DNA from: Streptomyces finlayi | Lineage (GTDB): Bacteria > Actinomycetota > Actinomycetes > Streptomycetales > Streptomycetaceae | Length of the DNA stretch: 64,000 bases | Assembly (NCBI RefSeq): GCF_014216315.1 | Contig: NZ_CP045702.1 | Span: 6,944,001-7,008,000, forward strand | Direction of reading: 5' to 3' | In this document: piece after piece, positions 7,989 through 19,017 of the stretch | Position numbering within the stretch: position 1 is the stretch's first letter | Layout of the letters: each line of letters opens with the position of its first letter | Made by a program: the position numbers and the translations under genes | The notes under the pieces: generated by a model | Seen by the model: the letters and a program-made list of their open reading frames with translations, nothing else | Databases searched by the model: none | Told to the model about the DNA's origin: nothing

Positions 7989-8222
7989 ATGACCAGCCAG
8001 CTCTCTCCCGCCGATGCCCCGAAGGTTCTCCCCGAGCCGGTCGTCGCCGCGATCCCCCGCGCGCGGACCAGCTCGATCGATACGCGGGTGTTCGCCCGGG
8101 ACGCACAGCACTTCCCGGCCTGTGCGACTGGGCCGACCTCTGAGCCCCACCCCGCTCTCACCGGAGCACATGGCCGCCGCCGGGCCGGGACGGACTCCCG
8201 CGGGTGTCGCCGGCCGCGCTGA
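7989..8222 (+). CDS. Possible small protein, 77 aa
   Basis: The ATG follows GGGGAGG (7975-7981) by 7 nt, a better ribosome-binding site than most genes here. The product begins MTSQLSPADAPKVLPEPVVA and is Pro/Ala/Arg-rich; the C-terminal third (TGAHGRRRAGTDSRGCRRPR) is arginine-rich and may be out-of-frame sequence. No domain, signal peptide or membrane segment is visible. It could be the start of a decayed gene or a leader ORF for guaD. I do not recognise it. Confidence 0.3.
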   Translation: MTSQLSPADAPKVLPEPVVAAIPRARTSSIDTRVFARDAQHFPACATGPTSEPHPALTGAHGRRRAGTDSRGCRRPR

Positions 8223-8257
8223 CCCGAGACCGCGGACCGCGAGCCCTACTTGTTGCC

Positions 8258-8307
8258 CCGCGGGTGGTCCGGTCGTACGAAGTCCCGCACTACCGGACCA
8301 CCCGCGG
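8258..8307. repeat. Perfect 16-bp inverted repeat upstream of guaD
   Basis: CCGCGGGTGGTCCGGT (8258-8273) and ACCGGACCACCCGCGG (8292-8307) are exact reverse complements separated by 18 nt. The structure ends 31 nt before the guaD ATG, outside the ribosome-binding site. It could be an operator, an attenuator hairpin or a terminator isolating guaD. It has no T-run. Confidence 0.7.
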
Positions 8308-8338
8308 AGCCCTCACTGATACCGAAAGAGGAGTGAGC

Positions 8339-8842
8339 ATGACCGCTGAAACCCAAGAGAAGAGCATCCAGGAGCTCGAGCGCACTTGGATGGACGAGGC
8401 CATCGGTCTTGCCACCACCAGCGTGAGGAACGGTGGCGGTCCGTTCGGCGCACTGATCGCCAAGGATGGCGAGATCGTCGCGATCGGGAACAACAACGTC
8501 ACCGCGAACCTGGACCCGACGGCGCACGGCGAGGTGAGCGCCATCCGCGCCGCCTGCCAGAAGCTGGGCTCGTTCTCGCTCGAGGGCTGCGTCCTGGTCA
8601 CCTCGTGCGAGCCGTGCCCGATGTGTCTTTCCTCCGCCCTGTGGGCGCGCGTCGACCGGATCATCTTCGCCGCCGACCGGGACGACGCCGCGGTGGCCGG
8701 CTTCGACGACCGCACGTTCTACGACCTGTTCGACAAGAAGCCCGCAGAGCTGTGGCCGATGGCGGTCGAGCAGGTGGACATGCCGAACCGGACCGCGCCC
8801 TTCGACGCTTGGCTGGCCAAGTCCGACCGCATCGACTACTGA
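8339..8842 (+). CDS. guaD: Guanine deaminase (nucleoside/cytidine deaminase fold)
   Basis: 167 residues, the size of the B. subtilis-type guanine deaminase. Zinc ligands are in place: His63 with the catalytic Glu65 (TAHGEVSAIR) and Cys93/Cys96 (SCEPCPMCLS). The C-terminal ELWPMAVEQVDMPNRTAPFD and WLAKSDRIDY match the part that closes the neighbouring active site in the domain-swapped dimer. The enzyme converts guanine to xanthine plus ammonia in the cytosol. The ATG is 5 nt after a GAAAGAGGAG ribosome-binding site. The xanthine dehydrogenase operon on the opposite strand downstream would use its product. Closely related tRNA or cytosine deaminases are less likely given the C-terminus. Confidence 0.88.
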   Translation: MTAETQEKSIQELERTWMDEAIGLATTSVRNGGGPFGALIAKDGEIVAIGNNNVTANLDPTAHGEVSAIRAACQKLGSFSLEGCVLVTSCEPCPMCLSSALWARVDRIIFAADRDDAAVAGFDDRTFYDLFDKKPAELWPMAVEQVDMPNRTAPFDAWLAKSDRIDY

Positions 8843-8954
8843 AGACCGCCCAGGGAACACGGCCTGCCACAACCACGCACCGCGAGCCACCGCCATCCCT
8901 GGTGTGCTGGTGACGCGTGGGTCCCGGGGTCGAACCCCGAACGCCGCTCTGCGG

Positions 8955-8991
8955 AAGCCTCAGGATTCACGTGACGTGACCTGGGGCTTTT
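8955..8991. terminator. Terminator between convergent guaD and xdhC
   Basis: Stem AAGCCTCAGG (8955-8964) / CCTGGGGCTT (8980-8989), 10 bp with one T-G pair, 15-nt loop, then TT. It lies about 110 nt after guaD and about 140 nt from the xdhC stop. Confidence 0.55.
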
Positions 8992-9130
8992 GCCTGTCCC
9001 GGGCCGGCCGCTCGTATCCCGGCGGCCATGCGTCTCCCGAGCCGCCGCCGGGCCCGGACGCGCCGAAGGGGTGCCCCGCCCGTGTGCGTTCGCACAAGCG
9101 CGGGGCAGCCCGGTCGATCCGGGCAGTCAG

Positions 9131-9941
9131 TCAGCCGACCTCGGTTTCGAAGGTACGCAGCAGGTCCGCAGCGACGCTCACGGCAATCGTCGCGGGTTCC
9201 TTACCGGTGATGTCGGCCAGCCCGATCGGGGTCCTGATCCGGTCGATGGTGGTGTCGTCGTGGCCGCCCTCGGTCCGGAGGCGCTTGCGGAACCGTATCC
9301 ACTTGGCCGCCGACCCGATCAGTCCGATGGAGCCGAGGTGGGTGGTGCGCAGGGCGGCGTCGCACAGAGCGGCGTCCTCTGCGTGATCATGGGTCATGAT
9401 CAGGACGTGGGTGCCGGCCGGCAGCTCCTCCAGTACCTCCTCGGGCAGCAGCGGCGTGTGATGCAGATGCACCTGTGCCACCGCGTCCGCCAGCACGCTG
9501 AGCCGCTCCTCCGCGAGCATGTCGGAGCGGGTGTCGATCAGATGGAGGTCGAGGTCCTGACGTGCCAGGACGCGCGCCAGTTCCAGACCCACGTGTCCCA
9601 CACCGAAGACCGCCACCGCCCGTACCACCGGCAGGGGTTCGAGCAGCACCGAGACGGTGCCGCCGCAGCACTGCACACCATGCCGGCTGGTCACCTTGTC
9701 GTTCAGGGCGAAATCGATCAGCTCCGGACCGGACCTGGAATCGGAGGTCATCTCGCGCGCCCGGTCGATCGCGACGGCTTCGACGTTGCCGCCGCCGATC
9801 GAGCCCCATGACTCGTTCCGCCCCACCACCAGCTTGGCACCGGCGTTGCGCGGGGCGTGGCCGCGCACGGTCGCGACGGTCACCAGCACACCGGGCTCCC
9901 GGCGTGCCCGCAGCCGTGCGACCGCGGCGACCCACGTCATG

Positions 9942-9949
<8 letters not shown>
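9131..9949 (-). CDS. xdhC: XdhC-family molybdenum enzyme maturation factor
   Basis: 272 residues. The N-terminal XdhC/CoxI domain has GSIGGGNVEAVAI (about 48-60) and HGVQCCGGTVSVLLEP (about 89-104); the Cys pair is the conserved molybdopterin-handling motif. A Rossmann domain follows (AVAVFGVGHVGLELARVLAR), ending with the conserved LIGSAAKWIRFRKRL and IGLADITGKEPATIAVSVAA. XdhC binds the molybdenum cofactor, aids its sulfuration and inserts it into xanthine dehydrogenase. It is the last gene of xdhA-xdhB-xdhC and overlaps the xdhB end by 8 nt, indicating translational coupling. Confidence 0.92.
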
Positions 9950-12364
<2,415 letters not shown>

Positions 12365-12368
<4 letters not shown>

Positions 12369-13828
12369 GACGAGACCGCCTCAATGGTTTGCGCGTACAG
12401 CTTCCGCAGGCTCTGTCCCAGCATCGCGGAACGGTAGAGCGAGCTGGCGCGATGATCACTCATCGGTGTGCCCTCGCCCCGCAGCTCGCCGGCCGCGGCT
12501 TCGACGGTCTCCGTCGACCAGGGCCTGCCCTCCAGGGCCGCCTCGGTGGCGAGGGAGCGGATCGGGGTGGCGGCCACGCCGCCCAGACCGATGCGCGCCT
12601 TGCGGACGATCCCGTCCTCGATGTCGAGTGCGAAAGCGACCGCCACGCTGGAGATGTCGTCGAAGCGGCGCTTGGCGATCTTGTGGAAGGCCACGACCGG
12701 GGACAGCGGCAACGGGATGCGTACCGAGCGGATCAGCTCGCCGGGACGCCGTACGCTCTGCCGGTATCCGGTGAAGTAGTCCGCCAGTGGGACCTCGCGC
12801 TCACCGTCGGCGCCGGCGAGCACCACCGATGCGTCCAGTGCGAGCAGCACCGGCGGGCTGTCACCGATGGGGGAGCCGGTGCCCAGATTGCCGCCGAGGG
12901 TCGCACCGTTGCGGATGAGCCGGGACGCGAACCGCGGGAACAGCTCGGCCAGCAGCGGGACGCCACCGTCGAGACGCCGCTCGATCTCGGTGAGGGTCAG
13001 CGCCGCCCCGATCTCGATGGAGTCCGACTCGACGCGCAGTTGCCGCAGTTCGGGGAGGCGGTCGATGCCGACCACGCAATCGGCCCTGCGTGAGCCGATG
13101 TTCACCTCGACGCCCCAGTCGGTGGAGCCGGCGACCACCACCGCTCCGGGCCGTTCGCGCAGTAGCTGCAGAGTTTCGGCCAGGGTGTTCTTCCGCAGGA
13201 ACGCGCGCTCGTCCTGGGTGTATTCGGTGGCGACCGGTGCGGGCGGAGACTGCTCGCGACGTCGCGCCAGCGGGTCCTCGTCGGCAGGCGTCCCGACGGC
13301 GAACGCGGCATCGCGAATGGGGCGATAGCCGGTGCACCGGCACAGGTTCCCGCTCAGCGCGTGCAGATCGAAACCGTTCGGACCGTGCTCGGCGTCGGCG
13401 GTGTCGTCCGGCTCCGCGTGGGCGCAGCGGTTGGGCCTGTAGTACTCGGCCGCCATGCTGCAGACGAAGCCCGGAGTGCAGTAGCCGCACTGGGAGCCGC
13501 CGCGGACCGCCATCTCCTCCTGCACCGGGTGCAGGGTGGCCGGAGTCCCGGGCGCGCCGGCGGTGGCGAGGCCCTCGGAGGTGATGATCTCCTGACCGTC
13601 GAGCGCCGCGGCGGGCACCAGGCAGGCGTTGACCGCCACCCAGTCGGTGGGCTTGTTCACTCCGGGACGGGCCACCAGGATCGAACAGGCGCCGCACTCA
13701 CCCTCGGCGCAGCCCTCCTTGGTGCCGGTGAGGCCACGCTCGCGAAGGAAGTCCAGCGTGGTGGTGTGAGGGGCGGCCGGTGAAATCGGTGCTTCTTTCC
13801 CGTTGACCGTGATCCGCGCCGCTACCAT
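12365..13828 (-). CDS. xdhA: Xanthine dehydrogenase, fused [2Fe-2S] and FAD subunit
   Basis: 487 residues. The first ferredoxin-like [2Fe-2S] motif is GCAEGECGACSILV (about 40-53); the second cluster uses GSQCGYCTPGFVCS and GNLCRCTGYRPIRD. Between the last two pairs is an acidic insert of roughly 25 residues (around AHAEPDDTADAEHGPNGFDL), longer than in typical XdhA. The FAD-binding domain begins after a linker; GATLGGNLGTGSPIGDSPPV is the diagnostic flavin motif. Electrons pass from the molybdenum subunit through the clusters to FAD and NAD. The ATG is preceded by GAGAAGAGGG on the coding strand. This is the promoter-proximal gene of the operon. Confidence 0.95.
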
Positions 13829-14005
13829 GTCAGGCCCTCTTCTCGGTGCGGGATCAGTTGATTCATGTTCGCCAATTTCAGGCAGCTTTCTGTGTTCAGA
13901 CGCACCACATCAGAGGAGTGGGCGCCGAAAGGCACGCGACACGACGTGCCGGAAGAGGGTGAAGGAAACCTGGAACGCGCCACGGAGGGGCGCATCAGGA
14001 CGGCT

Positions 14006-14100
14006 TGATCAGAAGCCGTGCGTCATCAGCGACGGCGCGTGATCAGCAGAGTTGGGAGCAGCAAGGGTGGGAGCAGCAAGGGTGCGTGATCAGCAGCCGT
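14006..14100. repeat. Short direct repeats upstream of xdhA
   Basis: TGGGAGCAGCAAGGG occurs twice in tandem at about 14053-14083. The block is bracketed by two copies of GCGTGATCAGCAG (about 14037 and 14084) and a diverged copy near 14019. The units are too short and irregular for a CRISPR array. Confidence 0.6.
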
Positions 14101-14167
14101 GCGCGATCCGGCCCGAAACCCAGACAGTGCACCGCGCGAGGCGACCGAGATCAGAGCTGGTGTACAT
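14090..14167 (-). CDS. Possible 25-aa leader peptide upstream of xdhA
   Basis: On the minus strand GGAAGGAGG precedes an ATG (14167) by about 10 nt. The ORF encodes 25 residues, starting MYTSSDLGRLARCTVWVSGR and ending IAHGC before a TGA. It lies about 260 nt upstream of xdhA in the same direction, within the presumed 5' leader. The good ribosome-binding site is the only support; no similarity to a known leader peptide was recognised. Confidence 0.25.
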   Translation of the reverse strand: MYTSSDLGRLARCTVWVSGRIAHGC

Positions 14168-14381
14168 CTGCTGGTGGCCTCCTTCCGGTGATGATGGTTC
14201 GGCGATTACCGCAAACTAGTGGCTTGGGCCACAGAGGTCAAGAGGGTGAGCGCGGACGCGACGGGCGCGGGGATGAGTGACCTGCGCAGCAGAAACGAGT
14301 GCGTCATCGCCTGCACTGCACTGCCGCGGCCCGGTGCTCCGGGCTGTCCGAGCACCGGGACCGCGGTCGATTGCGCGGACG

Positions 14382-15161
14382 TCAGCCGAGCGGCGGCTCG
14401 TACGGAAGCAGTTCGGCGCGCTTCGCCGGGCGGCCGTCACCGGACGACCGGCCGGTCAGCCGTCGCCCGATCCACGGTGCCAGGTGCTGCCGGGCGAACC
14501 GGACGTCATCGACCCGCCGCACCGCCCAGCGCGGCGGTGTCGTCGGCGGCATCGGGGTACGCCAGTCGAGTTCCAGGGGCAGCCCGAGCGTCTGCCACAC
14601 CGCCTCGGCCACTCTGCGATGGCCCTCCGCCGTGAGGTGCAGCCGGTCGACGTCCCACATCCGCGGGTCGGCCAGCGACGGTGCGCCGTACAGATCGGCC
14701 ACCAGCGCCCCGTGCCGGCCGGCCAGGTCCTCGATCAGGGAGAACAGCTCCTCCATCCGTGGCCGGAAGCGCTCCATGACGGGACCGTTGCGTCCCGGGC
14801 TGCGCATCAGTACGAGCCGCCCGCACGACGGCGCGAGACGTTCCACGGCCTCCTCCAGCCGTGCGCGCACCATGCCCATGTCGCACTTCGGCCGCAGGGT
14901 GTCGTTGAGCCCGCCCACGAGCGTGACCACGTCCGCCCGCATGGCCGCCGCGGTGTCCACCTGCTCGTCGACGATCTGGCCGATCAGCTTGCCGCGTACG
15001 GCGAGATTCGCGTACCGGAATCCGGGCGTCCGGGCGGCGAGACGGGCCGCGAGCACATCGGCCCAGCCTCGGTAGGAGCCGTCGGGGAGCAGGTCCGACA
15101 TGCCCTCGGTGAAGGAGTCGCCGACCGCGACGAAACTGGTGTAGGAGGCATTCATTTCCAT
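14382..15161 (-). CDS. SGNH/GDSL-family hydrolase
   Basis: 259 residues. Block I is VAVGDSFTEGMSD with the nucleophile Ser16. The oxyanion Gly lies in NLAVRGKLIGQIV, the block III Asn in LVGGLNDTLRP, and the catalytic Asp/His pair in WDVDRLHLTAEGHRR. There is no signal peptide, so the protein is probably a cytosolic esterase or lipase. Substrate is not predictable from sequence. The C-terminal about 50 residues after ELDWRTPMPP are basic and outside the core fold. It stands alone on the minus strand, with the CNNM genes upstream about 45 nt away. Confidence 0.88.
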   Translation of the reverse strand: MEMNASYTSFVAVGDSFTEGMSDLLPDGSYRGWADVLAARLAARTPGFRYANLAVRGKLIGQIVDEQVDTAAAMRADVVTLVGGLNDTLRPKCDMGMVRARLEEAVERLAPSCGRLVLMRSPGRNGPVMERFRPRMEELFSLIEDLAGRHGALVADLYGAPSLADPRMWDVDRLHLTAEGHRRVAEAVWQTLGLPLELDWRTPMPPTTPPRWAVRRVDDVRFARQHLAPWIGRRLTGRSSGDGRPAKRAELLPYEPPLG

Positions 15162-15207
15162 GGTCGTGCGATCGTACCGGGCGAGGACGGAGGGCCGGCG
15201 GGCCCGT

Positions 15208-16227
15208 TCAGCGGGCCTGCGGCCGGCCCACGAGTTCGCGCAGCACGTCCTCCATGGTGACCAGCCCGGCCAGCCTGTCCTTCTCGTCGACGACCACCGC
15301 CAGGTGCGTACGGCTGCGCCTGAGCGCGGTCAGTACGTCGTCGAGCGGCGCCGACTCCCGCACCCGGGCGATCGGGCGCATCGCCGTCACCGGGAACGGG
15401 ACATTCCGCGGCGTCGCGTCCAGCGCGTCCTTGACGTGCAGATAGCCCAGAATCCGCGCCTCGCTGTCCACGACGGGGAAGCGCGAGAACCCGGTCTCCG
15501 AGGAGAGTGTTTCCAGTTCCTCGGGCGTCGTCCCCACCCGGGTGGACACCACCCGGTCCACCGGCAGGACGACATCGCGGACGGGCCGGCGGCCCAGCTC
15601 CAGCGCATGCCGGAGCCGCTCCGCCGAACGGTCGTCGACCAGACCCGCGTCCCCGGCGTCCTTCACCAGCCGGGCCAGCTCGTCGTCGGAGAAGGTCGCG
15701 GAGACCTCGTCCCTGGTCTCCACCCGCAACAGCTTGAGCAGTACGTTCGCGAATGCGTTGACCGTGAAGATCACCGGCCGCAGTCCCCGGGCCAGTGCCA
15801 CCAGCGGGGGGCCGAGCAGCAGCGCGCTGCGGGCCGGCTCGGCGAGCGCGACATTCTTGGGGACCATCTCGCCCAGGAGCATGTGCAGATACGTCGCCAC
15901 CGACAGGGCGATCACGAACGAGAGCGGATGCACGAATCCGTGCGGCACGCCGATCGCGTCGAACACCGGCTCCAGCAGGTGCGCGATGGCGGGCTCGGCG
16001 ACGATACCCAGCACCAGCGTGCACAGCGTGATGCCGAGCTGTGCCGCCGCGAGCAGCGCCGAGACGTGTTCGAGGCCCCAGATGACACTGTGCGCGCGCC
16101 GGTTGCCCGCGTCAGCATCGGGCTCGATCTGACTGCGGCGTACGGAAATCATCGCGAACTCCGCGCCGACGAAGAAGGCATTGACGACAAGGGTCAGCAG
16201 ACCGATGAAGAGCTGGACGGCGGTCAT
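15208..16227 (-). CDS. CNNM/CBS-domain membrane protein (HlyC/CorC family), second gene of a pair
   Basis: 339 residues from ATG 16225-16227. The N-terminal CNNM (DUF21) transmembrane domain begins MTAVQLFIGLLTLVVNAFFV and includes the signature LLGEMVPKNVALAEPARSA (about 115-135). Two CBS domains follow: GFSRFPVVDSEARILGYLHV and a C-terminal THLAVVVDEKDRLAGLVTME. The CorC_HlyC domain usual at the C-terminus is missing, whereas the upstream paralogue has it. Family members act in Mg/Co homeostasis or export. The ATG overlaps the upstream stop (ATGA), so the two genes are co-translated and may form a heteromer. A longer in-frame start exists but lies inside the upstream gene. Confidence 0.9.
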   Translation of the reverse strand: MTAVQLFIGLLTLVVNAFFVGAEFAMISVRRSQIEPDADAGNRRAHSVIWGLEHVSALLAAAQLGITLCTLVLGIVAEPAIAHLLEPVFDAIGVPHGFVHPLSFVIALSVATYLHMLLGEMVPKNVALAEPARSALLLGPPLVALARGLRPVIFTVNAFANVLLKLLRVETRDEVSATFSDDELARLVKDAGDAGLVDDRSAERLRHALELGRRPVRDVVLPVDRVVSTRVGTTPEELETLSSETGFSRFPVVDSEARILGYLHVKDALDATPRNVPFPVTAMRPIARVRESAPLDDVLTALRRSRTHLAVVVDEKDRLAGLVTMEDVLRELVGRPQAR

Positions 16228-17561
16228 CGTTCGTTCTCCGTCAGCTCGGGGGTGCCGGCAAGCGGCGCGTGCAGGAGTGCCCGCGCGGCGCGGTGCCCGG
16301 AGGCGTCCACCACGTCGATGCGCCACCCGGTCAGGTCCACGGTGTCACCCACCACCGGGATGCGTCCGACCTCGGCGGCGATCAGCCCGGCGAGGGTCTC
16401 GTACGGTCCCTCCGGCACGCGCAGCCCGATCCTTTTGAGCTGGTCGGTACGGGCCGCGCCGTCGGCGGACCAGAGCGTGCGTCCGCTCGCGTCCTCACCA
16501 GCCGGGGCGAGGTCCGGTGTCTCGTGGGGGTCGTGCTCGTCGCGCACCTCGCCGACGACCTCCTCGACGATGTCCTCCAGCGTGACGACACCGGCCGTAC
16601 CGCCGTACTCGTCGATGACGACGGCCATGGCCAGCTTGCCGGACAGCCGGTCGAGCAGCCGGTCCACGGTGAGAGTCTCCGGTACGAGCAGTGGCTCGCG
16701 CAGCATGTCCGACACCCTCTTGCGGGGCCTTTCGCCGGCGGGAATCGCCAGCACGTCCTTGATGTGGGCGACACCGACGACCGAGTCCAGGTTGCCCCGG
16801 TAGACGGGGAAGCGGGAGAGGCCGGTCGCGCGCGTCGCGTTGGCGACGTCCTCGGCGGTGGCCTGCACCTCCAGTGCGGTGACCTGGACGCGCGGGGTCA
16901 TCACGTTCTCGGCGGTCAGCTGCGCCAGATTGAGGGTGCGTACGAAGAGCTCGGCGGTGTCCGCCTCCAGCGCGCCCTCCTTCGCGGAGTGCCGGGCCAG
17001 CGCCACCAGTTCCTGCGGGCTGCGGGCGGAGGCCAGCTCTTCGGCCGGTTCGAGGCCGAAGCGTCGCACGATGCGGTTGGCCGTGTTGTTGAGGTGGCTG
17101 ATGAAAGGGCGGAACACAGCGGTGAACATCCGCTGCGGAGTGGCCACCCGCCGCGCCACCGCCAGAGGTGAGGAGATCGCCCAGTTCTTCGGCACGAGTT
17201 CGCCGACCACCATCAGGACGACGGTGGACAGGGCGGTGCCGAGCACCAGAGCCACCGAGGACGCCACGCCGGGGGAGGCGCCCAGCGCCTCCAGGGGCCC
17301 GCGGATGAGCTTGGCGACGGAGGGTTCGGCGAGCATACCGACGACCAGATTGGTCACGGTGATGCCGAGCTGTGCGCCGGACAGCTGGAAGGTGAGGCTG
17401 CGTACGGCCTTGAGGGCGCTCGCAGCCCCCCGGTCCCCCCGTTCGACGGCTCGTTCGAGCTCGCCGCGCTCGACCGTGGTCAGGGAGAACTCCGCCGCCA
17501 CGAAGGCACCGCACGCCAGCGAGAGCAGGACGGCCACGAGGAGCAGAAGCACTTCGGTCAT
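16224..17561 (-). CDS. CNNM/CBS-domain membrane protein with C-terminal CorC_HlyC domain
   Basis: 445 residues. The CNNM transmembrane domain covers about residues 1-190, with the motif VVGELVPKNWAISSPLAVAR (about 117). The CBS pair covers about 215-335: GLSRFPVYRGNLDSVVGVAH and MAVVIDEYGGTAGVVTLEDI. The acidic segment EEVVGEVRDEHD follows and leads to a CorC_HlyC domain (YETLAGLIAAEVGRIPVVGD). The EYGGTAGVVTLEDI(L/V)EE block is diagnostic. Adenylate binding by CBS domains is expected to gate divalent-cation transport. It is the first gene of a two-gene unit, overlapping its shorter paralogue by 4 nt. Confidence 0.92.
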   Translation of the reverse strand: MTEVLLLLVAVLLSLACGAFVAAEFSLTTVERGELERAVERGDRGAASALKAVRSLTFQLSGAQLGITVTNLVVGMLAEPSVAKLIRGPLEALGASPGVASSVALVLGTALSTVVLMVVGELVPKNWAISSPLAVARRVATPQRMFTAVFRPFISHLNNTANRIVRRFGLEPAEELASARSPQELVALARHSAKEGALEADTAELFVRTLNLAQLTAENVMTPRVQVTALEVQATAEDVANATRATGLSRFPVYRGNLDSVVGVAHIKDVLAIPAGERPRKRVSDMLREPLLVPETLTVDRLLDRLSGKLAMAVVIDEYGGTAGVVTLEDIVEEVVGEVRDEHDPHETPDLAPAGEDASGRTLWSADGAARTDQLKRIGLRVPEGPYETLAGLIAAEVGRIPVVGDTVDLTGWRIDVVDASGHRAARALLHAPLAGTPELTENER

Positions 17562-17765
17562 CGGTTCACCTCCGTCCCATGATCAGGCAGGGGGAGAGGG
17601 AGCGCGCGATGGACGCGGTGTCGGCTACTGGGAGGCTCGCCCATGGGCGGACGCTCACACCTTTCGTGGTTCGGTCGGTGACAGGACATCGTAAGGGCCG
17701 TCCCGGCAGCCTTGCGGGGAGTCCTGGGTACATGGCACGCGCGGCACGCATGCCGGGCGCCCGCC

Positions 17766-17880
17766 CCAGGTTCTCAGCCGGTGAGGTGTTCACCCAGCGG
17801 CTCCACTGGGGCTCCGGCGTATACCCGGCGGCGCGCCAGGCATGCCGCGCCAGGCCGTTGTTGTGGTGCGCGCCATAGTT
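17766..17880 (-). pseudogene. GNAT acetyltransferase, C-terminal remnant
   Basis: The minus strand reads YGAHHNNGLARHAWRAAGYT then PEPQWSRWVNTSPAE. NxxAxxxWxxxGYxxExQWxRWVK is the typical end of small GNAT acetyltransferases. It has no start of its own and no immediate stop. The N-terminal half of apparently the same gene, in the same orientation, lies 0.8 kb upstream at 18717-18905. The central acetyl-CoA binding block (RxxGxG) is not found in between. Confidence 0.55.
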
Positions 17881-17959
17881 GGCTCCAGCGGTCGCTGTAG
17901 GCGGCTCGCAGGGGGAGCGGCCAGCCCGGTGACGGACCCGGGTCGACCTCCAGCACGCC

Positions 17960-18172
17960 ATGACGTCGACTGATCCAGCTGAGGCGATCAGCGGTGCGTG
18001 GGAGGGAAATGCCGATGCGGTTCCCTGCCGGCGCACGCAGGATCTCGGTATGTCGACAGGCGGGATGATCGAATGCCGGCCGGGTGCTCGGCTGTGGGGC
18101 CGCGACGACGAGGACTCCATCTGGCAACCCGCCATCGATCTGTTCCTGCTCAACAGGGGCAACGCCTACGGC
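17960..18172 (+). pseudogene. Fragment of an unrecognised protein
   Basis: The plus strand reads EAISGAWEGNADAVPCRRTQ, DLGMSTGGMIECRPGARLWG and DDEDSIWQPAIDLFLLNRGN, then AYGG, after which the frame loses coding character. Composition and the WGxDDED and AIDLFLLNxGNAY segments look like a genuine short actinobacterial protein with its C-terminal part lost. ATG 17960 is a possible start without a clear ribosome-binding site. No function assigned. Confidence 0.35.
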
Positions 18173-18457
18173 GGCCCGCACGACGTGCACGGAACCGCCT
18201 GGCCGAGTGCCACTGATGCGCAGCTGAGCGCGCTACTTGGCCAAGCGGGCCAACCATCGCGCGCAGTCAGAGCCAGCTATCGGCCAACGTCACAGGAGTC
18301 CTGTGTCATCGAACCATGAACCTATGTCCCCGAAGTCTGATCGGCAAGAGCCCCGGTCGCGAATGCGCAGGTTCCGTGCCACACCTACCTCGCGACGTCC
18401 CGCAGGCCAGGCACGTCGAGCTGCACGCCGGTCCGCAGCCCGGTTCGCTGGTCAGGC

Positions 18458-18700
18458 CAGCTCGTCGATCAGGGCTGCGCACACGGTCAGTATGACGCGC
18501 GGGTCGTTGTAGGCCGGTGTGGCTTCGAGAGAGTCAGGTCCTCCGGGGCAGCTACCGATCGACGTCTACAGGAACTCCACGCATCTGCAGCCGGGCCTTC
18601 AGAAACCCCATCTCCGACGACGTCCCTACCAGGCCGTCGTGGCTCAGTTCCCCGACCAGTTCACGAGCCCGCGACAACGAGGTCGCTGAGACCTCCCGAA
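18458..18700 (-). pseudogene. Two unassigned coding-like remnants
   Basis: The minus strand contains SLSRARELVGELSHDGLVGT then SSEMGFLKARLQMRGVPVDV before a TAG at 18552-18554, and, further downstream, ATPAYNDPRVILTVCAALID ELA before a stop near 18458. Both show actinobacterial codon bias, but neither has a start codon or a recognisable family. They lie inside the interval that separates the two halves of the GNAT remnant. Confidence 0.3.
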
Positions 18701-18716
18701 AGACCTTCAAACAGAA

Positions 18717-18905
18717 GGTAGATGACGGTACCGGCGAGGACGCCGTCCAGCTCCGCGAGGATCAGGGCGCCGGGATCGCGGGCGACCAGCGTCGTATGCC
18801 GTCCTGGTCGTCACTGATGCTGGTGCCTTCGGCGGCCCCCTTCCAGAAGGCGAGGACCTCGTCCAGATCACCGGCGCCGGCGGCGCGTATCGCAAGATCA
18901 TTCAT
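18717..18905 (-). pseudogene. GNAT acetyltransferase, N-terminal remnant with frameshift
   Basis: From ATG 18903-18905 the minus strand reads MNDLAIRAAGAGDLDEVLAF, then WKGAAEGTSISDDQDGIRR. After a frameshift near 18790 it resumes LVARDPGALILAELDGVLAG then TVIY. This is the usual start of a GNAT protein (IRxAxxxDLDxVLxFW ... LVAExDGxLVGTVI). Similarity stops at about 18717. The C-terminal end of such a protein (HAWRAAGY...QWSRWV) is found at 17766-17880, so one gene appears to have been split and degraded. Confidence 0.6.
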
Positions 18906-19017
18906 ACCGGCCATCCCATCACCGGCCGCGTGCGGCCGTCGACACGATTCCGGTCCAGGGGCGGGCGCGACAGCGCTGCCCTTGCTGGTGCTAGCAGGGG
19001 CGCGCTAGCGTGATGAG

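Larger units (their letters stand above)
7601..8338. other. Long intergenic region between divergent purB and guanine deaminase
   Basis: The region must hold the promoters of purB (minus) and guaD (plus). It contains one small ORF with a good ribosome-binding site (7989-8222) and a perfect 16-bp inverted repeat (8258-8307) just before guaD. No RNA gene or further protein-coding gene was recognised. Confidence 0.5.
13829..14381. other. Intergenic region upstream of xdhA
   Basis: It holds the xdhABC promoter (not pinpointed), a possible leader peptide ORF (14090-14167, minus) and short direct repeats (14006-14100). No other gene was recognised; the SGNH hydrolase on the right ends at 14382 and is transcribed the same way, so read-through into xdh is possible. 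Confidence 0.5.

Noticed and set aside
8918..8940. T-arm-like sequence GGGGTCGAACCCCG suggesting a tRNA
   Set aside because: One T is missing from the T-loop, and there is no anticodon arm, D-arm or acceptor stem around it.
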